A stretch of 64,000 nucleotides of DNA from Capsicum annuum (Eukaryota > Streptophyta > Magnoliopsida > Solanales > Solanaceae). Under the pieces are notes generated by a model that saw nothing but the letters and a program-made list of their open reading frames with translations, made no database searches and was not told the DNA's origin. Position 1 is the stretch's first letter, and every line of letters begins with the position of its first letter. The position numbers and the translations under genes were made by a program. The stretch is taken from contig NC_061115.1 of the NCBI RefSeq assembly GCF_002878395.1, forward strand, positions 94,613,364 through 94,677,363. Direction: 5' to 3'. This document shows positions 22,561 through 34,288 of the stretch, piece after piece.

Positions 22561-23345
22561 CATAAAAACTTTGCATTCTTTTGAGTCAACATAGTCAAAG
22601 GTGAGGAAATCAATGAGAAGCTCTCCAAAAACATCCTATAATAATCAGCTAAACCTAAGAAGCTTCGGATATCAGTTGGAGTCATGGGCCTAGTACATTT
22701 CTTAACCACCACAACCTTTTGTGGATCTATCATGATCCCTTCACTAGAAATAACATGATCCATAAAAGTAATAATATTCAACCAAAACTCACACTTTGAA
22801 AATATAACATACAAACACCGATCCTTAAGGGTTTGTAACACAATGCGGAGGTGATCGGTATAATTTACCTCACTCTTCAAATATACAAAACTATTATCTA
22901 TAATCACAGTGATGAAAAATCAAAAAACTAATGAAATACTTAAGTCATCAAGTCCATAAATATCACTGGGGCATTTTTCAACCCAAAAGACATGACCAAG
23001 ACCTCAAAATGACCATACCAAATACAAATGGCTATCGTAAGGATATCCTTCTCCCTATTATTCAACTGATGATAGACTGAATAAAGATCAATCTTAGAGA
23101 AATACTTAGCACCTTGAAGTTGGTCAAATAGGTCATCAATCCTAGGAATAAGGTACTTATTCTTCACTGTCACCTTATTTAACTGACATTACTATATACA
23201 CATCCAAAGGGAACCATCCTTCTTACACATGAAAAGAACATGAGAACCTTGTGGAGACATACTTAAAAGGATAAAAACCTTGTCAAGAAGATCAATCAAC
23301 TATTCTTTAAGCTTCTTTAACACAACTGGAGCAATTCTATAAGGA
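22561..23345 (-). pseudogene. reverse transcriptase of B
   Basis: Two open stretches carry most of the domain. In 22940-23173 the block [20 protein letters not shown] is followed by [15 protein letters not shown] (first catalytic Asp kept) and [17 protein letters not shown]. In 22383-22907 the [F/Y]xDD box reads VIIDNSFVYL, so the second Asp of the pair is Asn. TFMDHVISSEGI, DIRSFLGLADYYRMFLESFS and LTMLTQKNAKFLW continue the thumb and connection. A stop separates the two parts. Inactive as read. Confidence 0.85.
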
Positions 23346-23600
23346 GGGATAGAGATAGGATGAGTGTCTGAAAGAAGACCAATCCCAAACTTAATTTCTC
23401 TATTGGGGGGGGGGGGTACTAGGAAAAATCATCAGGGAAAACTTTAGGAAATTCATTAACCATAATAATGGTTTATAAAGAAGGAACCTTTGAGTTAAAA
23501 TCTTTAACTCAAACCAAATTATAAAGATACCTCTTAGAAATTAATTTTCAGGCTCTAAGATATGATATACGCCTCCCCTTAAGAACTAGGTAACTCTCTT
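23346..23600 (-). other. protease-RT linker of B with a 12-G run
   Basis: Broken coding sequence corresponding to the linker before RT. A run of twelve G on the plus strand (23405-23416) sits inside it, unusual in such AT-rich DNA. Confidence 0.6.
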
Positions 23601-23990
23601 ACCATTATATAATCGGTTTCATAGGTAAATTAAAAATGACCTTATGGGTCCGACAATCTAAAGAGGCATAGCATGAATGCAACCAATCCATCCAAAAGAT
23701 AACATTAAAATCAAATATGCCAAATTTAATCAAATCCACCAAAGTTTTTTTACTATCAATAGATACTAAAGAACCCCTAATGACTCTTCTAAGAACCACA
23801 GAGTCACCCACCGAGGGGAAATAAAAAAGGGTCTGAACTAAAGTAGTGATCAAAACCAAAATACACGGCCATAAATGGGGACACACAAGAAAGGGTAGAC
23901 CCTAGATTAAGTAAATACTACACTTCATAAGATAAGACTTTTAACATACCAGTGATGACATTAGGAGATGCCTTAGACTACTGACGAGAA
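23600..23990 (-). pseudogene. aspartic protease of B
   Basis: In shifted frames the region reads CVYALTSRQ, NVITGMLKVLSYEV, LLNLGSTLSCVSPFMAVYFG and, after a frameshift, LVDLIKFGIFDFNVIFWMDW and LHSCYASLDCRTHKVIF. This matches the Tekay/Del protease followed by the GMDWLHSCYASIDCRT-like block. The active-site motif LLDPGATLSFV has become LLNLGSTLSCV, replacing the catalytic Asp with Asn. The domain sits between gag and RT as expected. Confidence 0.75.
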
Positions 23991-24234
23991 GTAAGAGCAT
24001 ACACACAATTTTGGCAAGTACCGGTACTAGATAATATAATGGAGCTGACTGGGAGCTACATTCCTAATATTAGACATCTTGTGCCCTTGAACCATCACTA
24101 CCCTAAAAAGGACAATCTTCGAATGACTTAAAATAAGGTGAACTAGATGTCGAATAAGAATCATAGTTGTCCCACTTCTTCTTAGAACATTTTACATCAT
24201 CCCTACCACTCTGCTGCTAACCTCCACCCTAATT

Positions 24235-25114
24235 TGAATATTAAAATTTCTTACTCTGTCTCTTTCCTATTTTCGCTTGCTTCTTCTTTTCTTCTTCTAT
24301 TTGTTGCATTTATACCACAACTATAGAAATGTCCATATCATTATTAAACAAGGCATCCATACTCTCTAAAATCAACTTATAGGACAACCCAAAAGAAAAT
24401 TTCCTCATAATAGCCCTCATGCTAGATACTAGCTCAGGAGCATATCATGACAACTGGTGGAACTTTAAGAAATATTCTTTTACCATCATCCTACCTCACT
24501 TCAAGTTCACAAAACTCCTCAGATTTTGCCTCCCTTATCTTCTAAGGAAATAATAAATCAAGAAAAGTACTAAAGATGTCATCCCATAAAGCAGACTTAG
24601 CATCATCACCCCTAATTTGCTCCCATACTTTATTCCATTGGTATGCTATATCCTTTAAATGATAAGCAGTGAATCCCACACTCTCTATATCAGTAGCATG
24701 AATAACCTAAAAAATTTTATGCATATCATCTATAAAACCTTAAGGATCATTCTTGACCTTAGTACCAATGAAAGTTGGATGGATCAACCTCATAAATTGA
24801 CCAACTCTAGTGGTCTTAGATGAACTCCCAGTAATACTAGAAGAACCTATGTAATATGACTGAGATGGCACCAACTGGGTTAATAGATGAATAGATTGGA
24901 AAAATTTAATATTAGCAATATCTCCCTGAGGTGACTTAGTATGAGTGTCACCAGTTGGAGATAAATCAGTGGAGATAGGTGAAAATCCATGGGGATAGTC
25001 AGAAGCAGCAACTCTTAACCGAGTCTATACTCCATAAGTTGGATAAGATCTGTCCACATCATCCTCAGGAGGGATAAATTAGTTTCCATGAGCTTTAGAT
25101 TATTTGGGAGGCAT
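24235..25114 (-). pseudogene. gag of chromovirus B
   Basis: Begins with ATG at 25114 (MPPK, then a stop) and continues FIPPEDDVDRSYPTYGV, FFQSIHLLTQLVPSQS, VGQFMRLIHPTFIGTKVKND, IAYQWNKVWEQIRGDDAKSA and EYFLKFHQLS*YAPELVSSM. This is the retrotransposon gag capsid fold; the block 'GRMMVKEYFLKFHQLS' is a good diagnostic. The C-terminal part ends in KKKQAKIGKRQSKKF. No clean CCHC zinc knuckle remains. At least eight stops. Gag would form the particle that carries the element RNA. Confidence 0.8.
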
Positions 25115-25300
25115 GATCTGATAGGCAAATAAATGGGAGTAAGAGAAATCTAAGACCTTAGACTCTATAGCTCAAAATTAAGACAACAAGGAAGTGAAAC
25201 ATTCCTAAATGTCTCATAGCCTCTCCATTATAAGTGTTGCATGCTACACACCTATAAAATAGATTTTACTTGACATGGATTTTTGGATACCCAATTAACC

Positions 25301-25320
25301 CTGAACCTGGATACAAAATT
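25301..25320 (-). promoter_or_regulatory. primer binding site of B with a small deletion
   Basis: The reverse complement AATTTTGTATCCAGGTTCAG aligns with the site of element E (TTGGTATCAAAGCCTAGGTT) if about five bases are missing in the middle. It directly follows the 5' LTR end in minus orientation. Confidence 0.55.
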
Positions 25321-27321
25321 TTTCATGACCCAAACAAGGGCTTGGCCATGATGGGTATCTCAAGTGCACCAAGGATCGGAGACTACTTTCTTTACCTAGT
25401 TGACTAGAACACATTATTATATAATAGTAGAATACCAAATATAATACAAGATAGGTAAATATGGCTCAAAACAAGTGTAAGAATTAAAAAACCAAACCTA
25501 TGTCCACAATAATGTCCAATAAAGCCTCTAAAAAAACAAAGATAGTTTGGCCGGGACATGCCCTCGACCATAGCTGAAAACAACTCCAAAATGAAGAGTC
25601 AAAACATAATGAAACCCAAAATAACAAATAGGATATTCCAAAGGATGAAAGCTCACCACTTTATTCTGACTAATAAGATTTTCCCCAATCATCTAGTCAC
25701 TATGTAGAAGGAGTAAAAGTATGGCTAGTTCCTACATTGCATGAGGATATAGTATCTGAAGATGGTTAGCTGTTGGAGTGCTAGAATGTAACTCAGGGAT
25801 AAAGGATAAAATAATACCATGATGCATAATACAAAAATTATTAAAACAGGAACACAATGTCATATGCAATATATACATATATATATACATATATATATAT
25901 CACATATCAAGAAAGGGAAAAAAGCTTAGCATGAACTTTAAAACCTTAACCTAGATTATGTAGCTTGACCATCCTAAAATTGCACCTGTGGGCTAAATAA
26001 GTTCAGCTCCCCCTGATGAAAGGGTCCCGATGTGTGTTAGCCATACGAATAGGAGAAAGAAACTTAGGGAAAGACAATCACATCAATGCAACTAACCATC
26101 CCAAAATGTATATATCAAGTGTGATTCATGCACACAATCATCAAGGCCATACCTCACATTGGCAAATATGATTTTTTAGTATCAGTCCTTCGGACTCATA
26201 CCTTCACGACCAGCTAACACAACCCTCACTAAGCCCAAGTTAAAACATTTATCACACACAACCAATCCACCTATTACAAGATTCAATTATTAAGGCATAA
26301 TTAAGTGGTTTCATTATATCGACTATAGCTTGCAAGTAAATGTCTTTAAGCTATTACCTTGGGGAAATCCTTGTACCCCAAACTCCATTATTAAAATCAA
26401 CTTCGGGGATTCCATTGTTCCACACATGATTTTAAAAACTACCCTTAACTATTTTCCATTTATTCAATGCATTAGTTTTAAAGAGAATAGCCAAACCAAA
26501 TAATAATTCATAGTCCAAAACCAATTATGCAAGTGGTCGAGGTTAATATAAATTTCCATACCAAAACCAATTATTTGGAAAATCTATTTTACCCCTAAAT
26601 TTATTCATCATTACCAGGAACCTCAATGAGTGTACAAACCAACAATTCTTTCATAATAAATCTATAGAAATCACGAAAACTATTAAAATAATTTATATCC
26701 AAAACCCTTAATCTATAGTTCAAAACCTAACATCAAAACCATGAATAATAAAACAATTTTTATGCTATTAATAAAATAAAAGTATAGGTAAATATGTACA
26801 TGTCTTATACACATGAGAATTGAAAAGTAATTTGGAGCTTGAAACCTGAAAGATAAACCTACAATAAAATCCTTAGGTTCTCTTGGAGTTTTGAGTTTGA
26901 GAGTGGAATTGGGGATTTCTAATCTCTTAAAACTAAAATTCATAGGCTATATTATGCTTATGGGTCATACATAGGTGAAAATACCTCAATACCCCTCATC
27001 CCAAGTAAACTAAGCAAAAACTGCACAAATTTTACATAGCAGCGTGGCACAAACCTTATCATAAAGACTAACCTCCGTGCCACGCTGCTAAATGCAAGGA
27101 TTATCCTTAGTGTCACATTGGATATCACAAAGCGTAGCCTCCATGACACAGTGGAGCCTCACTGTCTCTATAGTTTAAAATTACCCTGAACCCTATCCAA
27201 AAATTTTGAAACTCTCCCGGGACACTCCATTCACATACCTAAACACAATTTAAGCCAAAAATTGACATTTTGAACAAGGGAGGGCCAAAAATTAAATACT
27301 CAAAATTTGGAAGGTGTTTCA
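25321..27321 (-). repeat. 5' LTR of chromovirus B (2.0 kb)
   Basis: In minus orientation it starts TGAAACACCTTCCAAATTTT at 27321 and ends at about 25321. U3 contains a perfect 14-bp inverted repeat (27037-27050 and 27077-27090). The R/U5 side includes the TATA/CATA microsatellite at 25865-25910 and the 'gctccccctgatgaaag' module at 26006-26025. The three longest open stretches are LTR sequence and not genes. Confidence 0.8.
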
Positions 27322-27326
27322 ATAAA
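27322..27326. repeat. target-site duplication ATAAA, right copy
   Basis: Exact match to 18390-18394 on the other side of element B. Confidence 0.8.
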
Positions 27327-28664
27327 TATATTATAGAGATACTTTGTAGCTAAAACTATTCACTTCTCTATTTTTCTTTTGTTTTTGGTACTACTCCTTA
27401 TATATTATTCTTTTTTTTAAAATTATACAATTGAAATATCATAAAAAAACATAAAATTTAAAAAGTGAATTTAAATTAAATGGGTCTTGAAAATAATAGA
27501 AAATCATCATTATCGTAAGATAGACTTACAATTAAAATTTTAGCCAATTTTTACATGCACTTTAGTCATCAGGCATACATGAAAAAAGTTAAAATGGTGC
27601 TAAATAATTTGTTATATTTGTTGTTATTTGGATAAATTAATGATTGAGTTTTGTTCATTTGATATATAAAACTATTTCAAAATATACCTTATTTGAAGTA
27701 GATTTTAGCATTTAATCATTTGGTGAATTATTAATTATCAAGTGTCAAACCATGGTTAGGCCAAGTAGAACTTAGTGCCTTAACTTTTCTGAGAATACTA
27801 ACCCTACAAAATAATATATCATAACATAATCTTAAAAAATGAGACAATAACGGATAAAGATGCAATATGTCATATAGAGACTTCTTTTCATACAAAGTTA
27901 AAGGTGTGAGTTTCAAATCATGAATTTCACATAAGATATTTAATGAAAAAGTCAAAATATACAAGAATACATGAAATATAACCATGACCCTATGAAGCCT
28001 CTAAAGGATTTTCATCAACTAAAGAATTATTGATATAAAACTCCTATCATGAATCAATTCTACGCCCTAGCTGTGAGCAATATATGGTTGCTCACTAATG
28101 GTTCAGAGGAATCCTTATCATAGCATATCTATAAAAAATATAATTGATAGAACTAAAGGAAAAAATGTTGGACCCTAGTCAAACTTGGTGCTTATTACTA
28201 CTCCTAATTGAATATAACTGGTAGCTCTTATAAATACTGTCCATAATCATGGATGCCATACTTGACTATCATACTACTAGTAAACTTTTCTTTTATATGA
28301 AAATTGATCCATGATCATGTATGGCATTTCAAACACCATGCTAATTGTGAAACTTGCTTTTGGAGAAAGGCATTCAAAAGCATCGATGGCATATTTGGAT
28401 GTCATGCATGCCATGCATCTTAATGTTATGAGCCAAAGATCCTATTTATGATATGAGTATGAAAAAATAAATCACGTATTTCTGAATATTGAGACTTGTA
28501 AGCTTAAGTGATACATGAGATAACTGGAATAAAATAAATAAAAGAAACATATGAGGGTTGAGATTTAGAAGCAACCTATAGGGCTGGACCTAAGCCCTGT
28601 ATCCTAATTCATAAAGATGTAAATAAACTAATAGAATGTATTATCTGAAAATACAGATTAGAGT
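27327..28664. other. intergenic or very old repeat, nothing recognised
   Basis: About 1.3 kb of AT-rich DNA with no protein similarity that I can see and no LTR signature. By removal of element B it is the former right-hand neighbour of the Helitron-like end. A minus-strand open stretch at 27731-27985 has no recognisable motif. Confidence 0.5.
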
Positions 28665-29467
28665 TATAATGACCCAATTTGGAAAATTCAATTTTATGTA
28701 TTTTGACTATTTTTCTATTCTTTATAGTTGTTACATGCTGATTTTGGGGTGTGAAAATATTTGTGATGGTTTTTGATACTATTGGGAATGATTTGTCTGA
28801 GTCTATGGCTTTTAGAGGATTTAAAAGCCATATAGTTGACTTCAGTCAACATTTAATATTTTGAGTATCGGATGATAATTTGAACGGTTCCATTAGGTAC
28901 AAAATATCGAATTTGGGTTAGTAGCAAGATTGGTTTGGTCTTGAAATATTTATTTTACATTTTGATTCTTTATTTAGAAAATAGTAAAAAAGAAGTCTCG
29001 AGGGTTAATCTATTGAAAAAAATCTTATTTAAAAATCAAACATTGCTATTGAGTTTGAAATATTGAATTATCCTGATAGCATATATGAGATGTTTCTATA
29101 GGGGTCCCAATTAAATATCGAGGGTCTGTTTGGAGAAATTTTTTCTCTTGAAAATCCATTGGCGCACACATTATATCTGGTGCAACAAACCTTTTTTTTC
29201 AAATGTGGGACCTTATCCACAAACATGGAGAAGGAAATAATCCTTAATAGCGAACACGAGGTAATTGGTCGTGTTTACATAGGGTAAGTTGGTTTGAATG
29301 AGGTATCTTCTATTCTTTGTGTATGCATTGATTCTCTTGCGAATGCAAAGGCCTAATTTATCAACCTTTGCAAACTTGAAGACTTGGCCACGAATGCTAA
29401 GGCCAAACTTTTGACCGATCAAAGTTGACCCTCACAAATGTGAAGGGTTGACCGAATTTGTAAAGCA
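28665..29467 (+). repeat. LTR fragment K1, T(G/A)TAATGACC family
   Basis: Starts TATAATGACCCAATTTGG, a one-base variant of the LTR start of element H (TGTAATGACCC). Part of it (28960-29080) aligns with 29740-29860 in K2, so the two are related LTRs. The GC-richer U3 patch carries 'gcgaatgcaaaggc'-type words (29337-29400). It stops where K2 begins and has no TATA box or downstream part. Confidence 0.55.
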
Positions 29468-30876
29468 TGTAATGACCTAATCTTTGGTGATTTTTATAAT
29501 TTTTTTTTATTTTTATATAATTTGACAATTTTACCTCTCCCCTTGGTTGCTTTATGGTATTCATGGGGTGTGGGGATGATTGGCATAATTCCCTGTGCAT
29601 TTCAGTGTGATTTGTGCAAGTTGTGATTTTTTTGTGGTAAAAAAGACTTCTTAGTTGATCTATGCATCGAATGACAAAATGGAATGCACTAGAAGAACTG
29701 GAATGTAAATTTAGGTTGGTAACATGGTTGTTGTGTTTTTACAGCTTTTATATCTTATTTCAATCCTTGATTTAGAAAGTTGTGAAATTAGGTTTCACGG
29801 GTTAACTTTGTGAAAGTGATGTTTTTTCAAAAATTTGATATTGCCATTGAGTCTAGAGCATCAAATTTAGTCTAGTACCATAGTTCGTTTGTGTTCTCAG
29901 GATTCTGAATGAATTTCATGGGATCCGCAGACTTGGAGTTCTCCAAGTCTCCAGCTAGTGCACCCGGTTAAGCAAAGTTTTGGTCGCTTAAGAAACTTGT
30001 CTTGACAACCAAATTTTTTCCTAAGTGATGACAAGCTCGCATAAGAGATAGCCTGGTCCCTCACGTGACACTCGTGTGCCAAGTAGGTATCGCATAAGTG
30101 TCACTTGGTCGCTTAAGCAATGGCATCTTAAACAACCCAATGATCACTTAAGCAATGCCTAGGTGCTATAAATTCCCCATTTTTGTTAGTTTCACCACTT
30201 CTAAGACTTGGAGCTTGGGGTTTTGAGTTTTTGGAAAATTTCTTTCATTATTAAGCTTAGATAAGCTCCAAATCCCTATTTTAATTATTTTTCTTCGATT
30301 CTTATTATTTAGATCTTGTTAAAACATGAATTTTAAAGTGGATTTGGGAATTTTGGCTCGGAATACGTAAATTAGTAATTCTTTGATCTAAATCTCGATT
30401 TCAACTTATTTTTACTTGGGTTTTCTTCTATGAGCTCCTTTAATCATGGGTAATATATTTTTGGACTAAAATTCTGATTTTACTCTTTTTCTTTAAAAAC
30501 CCATTTTAGAGGTCTAGTTTGATCCCGACCTAGAAATAGGCAATATGAATATCTTTGGCTTTCTTTTAATGCGTAGATTCTATATTTGTATGTAATATTT
30601 AATTTTGGGTTCATTTGTGAGGAGAAAGCTCGAGGTTGAAGGCTTTCTAGATTGTTTTTTGGCATTCAGCATAGGTTATGGCTTATGTTTCTTTAGACTA
30701 TACTAGGAAGATAATTTTTCTATAAAATCATGTTAGTGGTGTGGGAACTAATCATAGAAATGGATTTATTATTGTGTTGTGATCGTGTGAGGGACCTATG
30801 TAGTAGCTATTTGGTAGTTGTGAGACATTTCTTGCTATGTGTGATCATGAAAGGTCTTATATGATATTATTGGCCT

Positions 30877-30928
<52 letters not shown>

Positions 30929-31180
30929 ATATTCTACTTAGAAAGCCTAAAATAGAGTTTATATGGTATGAATAGCATATTGTATATATTTTGCTCTTTT
31001 GGCATATAGATTATATTAGATCATAGATGGTTGGACAATGGAGTAGATTTTTGCTCACGTGGATGGGAATATTTGTTGGATTATGGAAATTCTCATTCTG
31101 TTTGGTTTGACCATTATATCCCTTATCATGTACATTCATTAAGTATTAGTACCACCGTAGAAATATTAGAAACACTAGGG
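29468..31180 (+). repeat. LTR fragment K2, same family, with TATA box
   Basis: Starts TGTAATGACCTAATCTTTGG. U3 has three CTTAAG palindromes (29987-29992, 30112-30117, 30147-30152) and further TTAAG/ATAAG variants, followed by a TATA box TATAAAT at 30167-30173. The R/U5 part runs to 31180, where chromovirus E begins. It includes a pure TA microsatellite at 30881-30925. No protein coding. K2 probably inserted into K1, and E into K2. Confidence 0.6.
30881..30925. repeat. (TA)n microsatellite
   Basis: 45 bp of uninterrupted TA dinucleotides inside LTR K2. Confidence 0.95.
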
Positions 31181-33081
31181 TAAAATACCCTGGTTTTTGG
31201 ACCTTAGAAAATTTCCTAGAATTCTGATTTCTGAGTCAATACGACTCATAGATATGAGCCGTATGATGGGGTATGAATAGTACAGTCTGTTCGTATGCAG
31301 ATCAGTGTTGTTTGGTGGGATGGATTTTGGGTACTGGAATGGATATGACTTAGGAGTATAAGTCGTATTGATGGTTATGGGTTATTTGGTTCCTTAACTT
31401 AATCTTAGAATTGGTTACTTAGGTTGGATCTAATTATGAGTGGCTCACCATGAGTGGTAAGATAGGGTATGAATCATATCAGAGACTCGCATGGTAAACA
31501 ATTTTCAATCCCCCTGGTATTTTATTCTGCCTAAGATATAGGTCATGGACATAGATCGTACGTTGTGGTTATGACTTGGTTGGATGAATTGTATATTGGA
31601 TAGTGTTTGATCCAAGATTTAAGGCTTGGATATGAGTGATGGATACCAATCATATTGGGAGTGTATGACTCATAAGAGATAGTCGTATCTCTGTGATGGG
31701 ATTCTTATGCAACTTAAGTAAGGGTATTCTGGATATTTCCCTACTTACCCTAATAAGGACCTACTACTTCTAACCTACCTAGAAGGTTATTTATCCTATT
31801 ATTCTATTCATTAACACTTAGAAACTTTTTCTAAACACTTCATAATTCTTTCAAGAGATATTAGGCAAGGGGAGCTAGGGTTTCAAGTAAGGGATTAATT
31901 TGGGGCTTTTCTTAGTGATTTTTTTCCATCATCATCTTGGTTTTAGGCATGTTTCTCTTCCCTCATTCTTAATTTGATTAAAGGAATGGTTTATATGAAT
32001 GTTTCACATCGTTTTACTATTATATAGTTTTGGCTTTCAAATATGATTTGGGGGTTTTGATGTTAATTTCTTAGTTATGGTTTCCCATGGGAGATAGAGG
32101 TCTCAGGGGGACAAAAACTTAAAACTCATAATTGCTGATATGAGGTTGGTCATAGTGACCATGTGCGGCTACACACACTGAGTCCCTTTCAGCAGGGGAA
32201 GCTGAACCCATATAGCCTGTGGGTGGTTTAGGACAACAAAGTTACATAGCCTAGGTAAAGATTTTGAAGGCATGCAAAACCCGGTCCCTTTTCCTAGAAT
32301 AGTTATATATATATATATATCTGTATGTATGTTTGTATGAATCATGGATTATTTTACTTGGCTTTACAAATGGCATTACTTTATCCTTATCATGAGATTA
32401 TGCCAGCGGTCACTTACTTACCATGTCTACTGGCGGATGTATACCTATGCTATGCAGGAACCAACCATTTTACTCCTTTTATATAGTGATTAACTCGGGA
32501 ACAACATTTGTGTTGAAGTGGTGAGCTTCTATTCTTTTGTAAGGCTCTATTTTATGTTATGGATACTTTTAGACATTTTTGTTTTATTGTGGATATTGGT
32601 TTTGGATATAGTTAGGGGCAAGTCCCAACCAGATTTCATTACTCATTCAAATAGAGGCTTTATTATACTTCTATGGGTTGGTATAAGCGGGATCGATGCA
32701 GGTGTAAGCCTTAGCACTGGAATAAGCTGGTGGGCTATCATCATTAGATGGTATTGTTGGTTATTCCATCTTATTATATTTTGGGATTAATTATATTATG
32801 TTTTGGAATGTCTTTAGTTATGACCTGGTTTATGGCCTTGTTTGGTATGGTTAGGTATGGTTGAATTATGGTTATGGGATGGTTGGACTCGGTTGGGTTG
32901 GTCACAGTTGTGATCTATTCTTAGAATCTTGGTGTAAGCTATCACACTATGATGTTTCATGTTCGAAATTCAGCCAACTCAAGGTAAGCAACTGAAGGTT
33001 GGGTTGGGTAATAGGGGTAGTCTCCGGTCCTAGTCAGACTTGGGATGCCTATTATGATAAGGCCCAGGGTGGGTCATGTCA
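31181..33081 (+). repeat. 5' LTR of chromovirus E (1.9 kb)
   Basis: Starts TAAAATACCCTGGTTTTTGG (TG mutated to TA) and ends GGGTCATGTCA just before the primer site. U3 carries repeated TACGA/TCGTAT words (31240-31690). The module 'cccctttcag...gctgaaccc' at 32183-32210 and a TA run near 32305-32322 match the LTRs of B and C. Compared with LTR F it lacks about 0.6 kb after 32100. A 90-codon open stretch at 32518-32790 is LTR DNA. Confidence 0.75.
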
Positions 33082-33084
33082 AGT

Positions 33085-33104
33085 TGGTATCAAAGCCTAG
33101 GTTC
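33085..33104 (+). promoter_or_regulatory. tRNA-Met primer binding site of E
   Basis: TTGGTATCAAAGCCTAGGTT, one or two changes from the initiator-tRNA-Met site TGGTATCAGAGC. It is the clearest primer site of the chromoviruses here and lies three bases after the LTR end. Confidence 0.8.
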
Positions 33105-33291
33105 ATGGTCAATAGGGAGTCCATAAAGTCGTGTAGAGTAGAGTCTCTTTTAAGGGTATGTAGCGCGCCACACTTATAAGAGAGAGGCTACAAGGCATTT
33201 AAGAATGTTTCACTTTCTTGGTATTCTATCTTCAAGCTTGAATTCCTAATCCTTGAATCTCTCTAATCCTTTCTTGTTCATCTATCAAATT

Positions 33292-34055
33292 ATGCCTCGT
33301 AGATCTGGAACACAAGGAAATTATTCTATCCTAAATGGGGGCAATACTGAAGGGGTGCATCCTACTTCAAGGGTTCATCTTTAATCTCATGATCCTATCC
33401 CTAATAATTATGGAGTTCTACCGGTTGCTACTATTTCTCCTCAAGGTGAGGTGACTAATGCAGAATTCTATTAGACTATTAATTCTATTGCTAAATTGGT
33501 TGTTGCTCAAATGGAGTAGGGTGTGATTGGTGCTTTGTCTTATGAGGCCACAAGTGTTGGCTAATTTATGAAGATAGGTCCTCCCACTTTTTCTAGAGTA
33601 AAGGTAGAGGAGGATCCATAAGGCTTTTTGGATAAGATAGAAAAGATATTTTAGATGATGAAGGCTACTAATATAGAGGGGATAAACTTTGCAGTTTCTC
33701 AGCCTAAAGATATTGCATATCAGTGGTATGAGAAGTGGGATAGGGATAGAGGTGGAGTGGATGAGGAAGGGTTATGGGAGGCCTTTTCTAACCCATTTTT
33801 TGATTGATTCTTTCCCCATTAGTAGAGGGAAACTAAGATGGAGGAGTTTGTTAACATCAAGTAAGGGAGGATGTCTGTAGAGAAATATGCCTTTAAGTTT
33901 CACCAATTATCAAGGTATGCTCCTGATTTAGTGGATGACATGGTGGATAAAATGAAGAAGTTTACTTTTTGGTTAAATCAAGATCTGATTTTGGAGAGCA
34001 AGACTTCCTAGCTGATTAAATATACAGACATCTCAAGGTTGACTATTCATAGAGA
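33292..34055 (+). pseudogene. gag of chromovirus E, C-terminus deleted
   Basis: ATG at 33292 begins MPRRSGTQGNYSILNGGNTE. Later blocks VATISPQGEVTNAEFY, MKIGPPTFSRVKVEEDP and IAYQWYEKWDRDRGGVDEEG match element B's gag in order, and VEKYAFKFHQLSRYAPDLVD follows in another frame. At least eight stops. Near 34050 the sequence passes directly from the gag block 'SRLTIHRD' to the end of protease ('MDWLYSC.SLDCQTHKVIF'), so the zinc-knuckle region and most of the protease are missing. The start codon is chosen because it matches the gag starts of B and C. Confidence 0.75.
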
Positions 34056-34288
34056 TGGTTATGGATTGGTTATACTCTTGTTGCGTGTCTTTGGATTGTC
34101 AGACCCATAAGGTTATCTTTAGGTTTCCTAGTGAGCTGGTTATTGAATTGGAGGGTGTTTCCTTAGCTCCTATGGGGAGGTTTATTTATTATCATAGAGC
34201 TTAGAGGTTAATCTGCACACGTTGTCTTTATCACTTGGTTTAGGTTAAAGATTCTAACTCGGAAGGTCCTTCTTTTCAGTTAGTTCCT
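34056..34288 (+). pseudogene. protease remnant and linker of E
   Basis: Only the last part of the protease-RT junction remains: MDWLYSCCVSLDCQTHKVIF, FPSELVIELEGVSLAPMGRF and, with stops, [20 protein letters not shown]. The active site itself is deleted. Confidence 0.65.

Larger units (their letters stand above)
18395..27321 (-). mobile_element. complete Tekay/Del-type chromovirus B
   Basis: An 8.93 kb minus-strand element: two LTRs of about 2.0 kb (25321-27321 and 18395-20418), a decayed tRNA-Met primer site, gag, protease, RT, RNase H, integrase and C-terminal chromodomain, a purine tract next to the 3' LTR, and exact ATAAA target duplications. Domain order (RT, RNase H, integrase, chromodomain) and motif wording place it in the chromovirus group of Ty3 elements, most like Tekay/Del. 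Structure is intact but coding is heavily mutated: the protease Asp reads Asn, the RT catalytic pair is changed, and the integrase zinc finger has lost ligands. The two LTRs differ at many sites by eye, so the insertion is old. Confidence 0.85.

Noticed and set aside
32518..32790. 90-codon hydrophobic membrane protein
   Set aside because: It lies inside the 5' LTR of element E; the related LTR at 39380-40335 does not preserve the frame.
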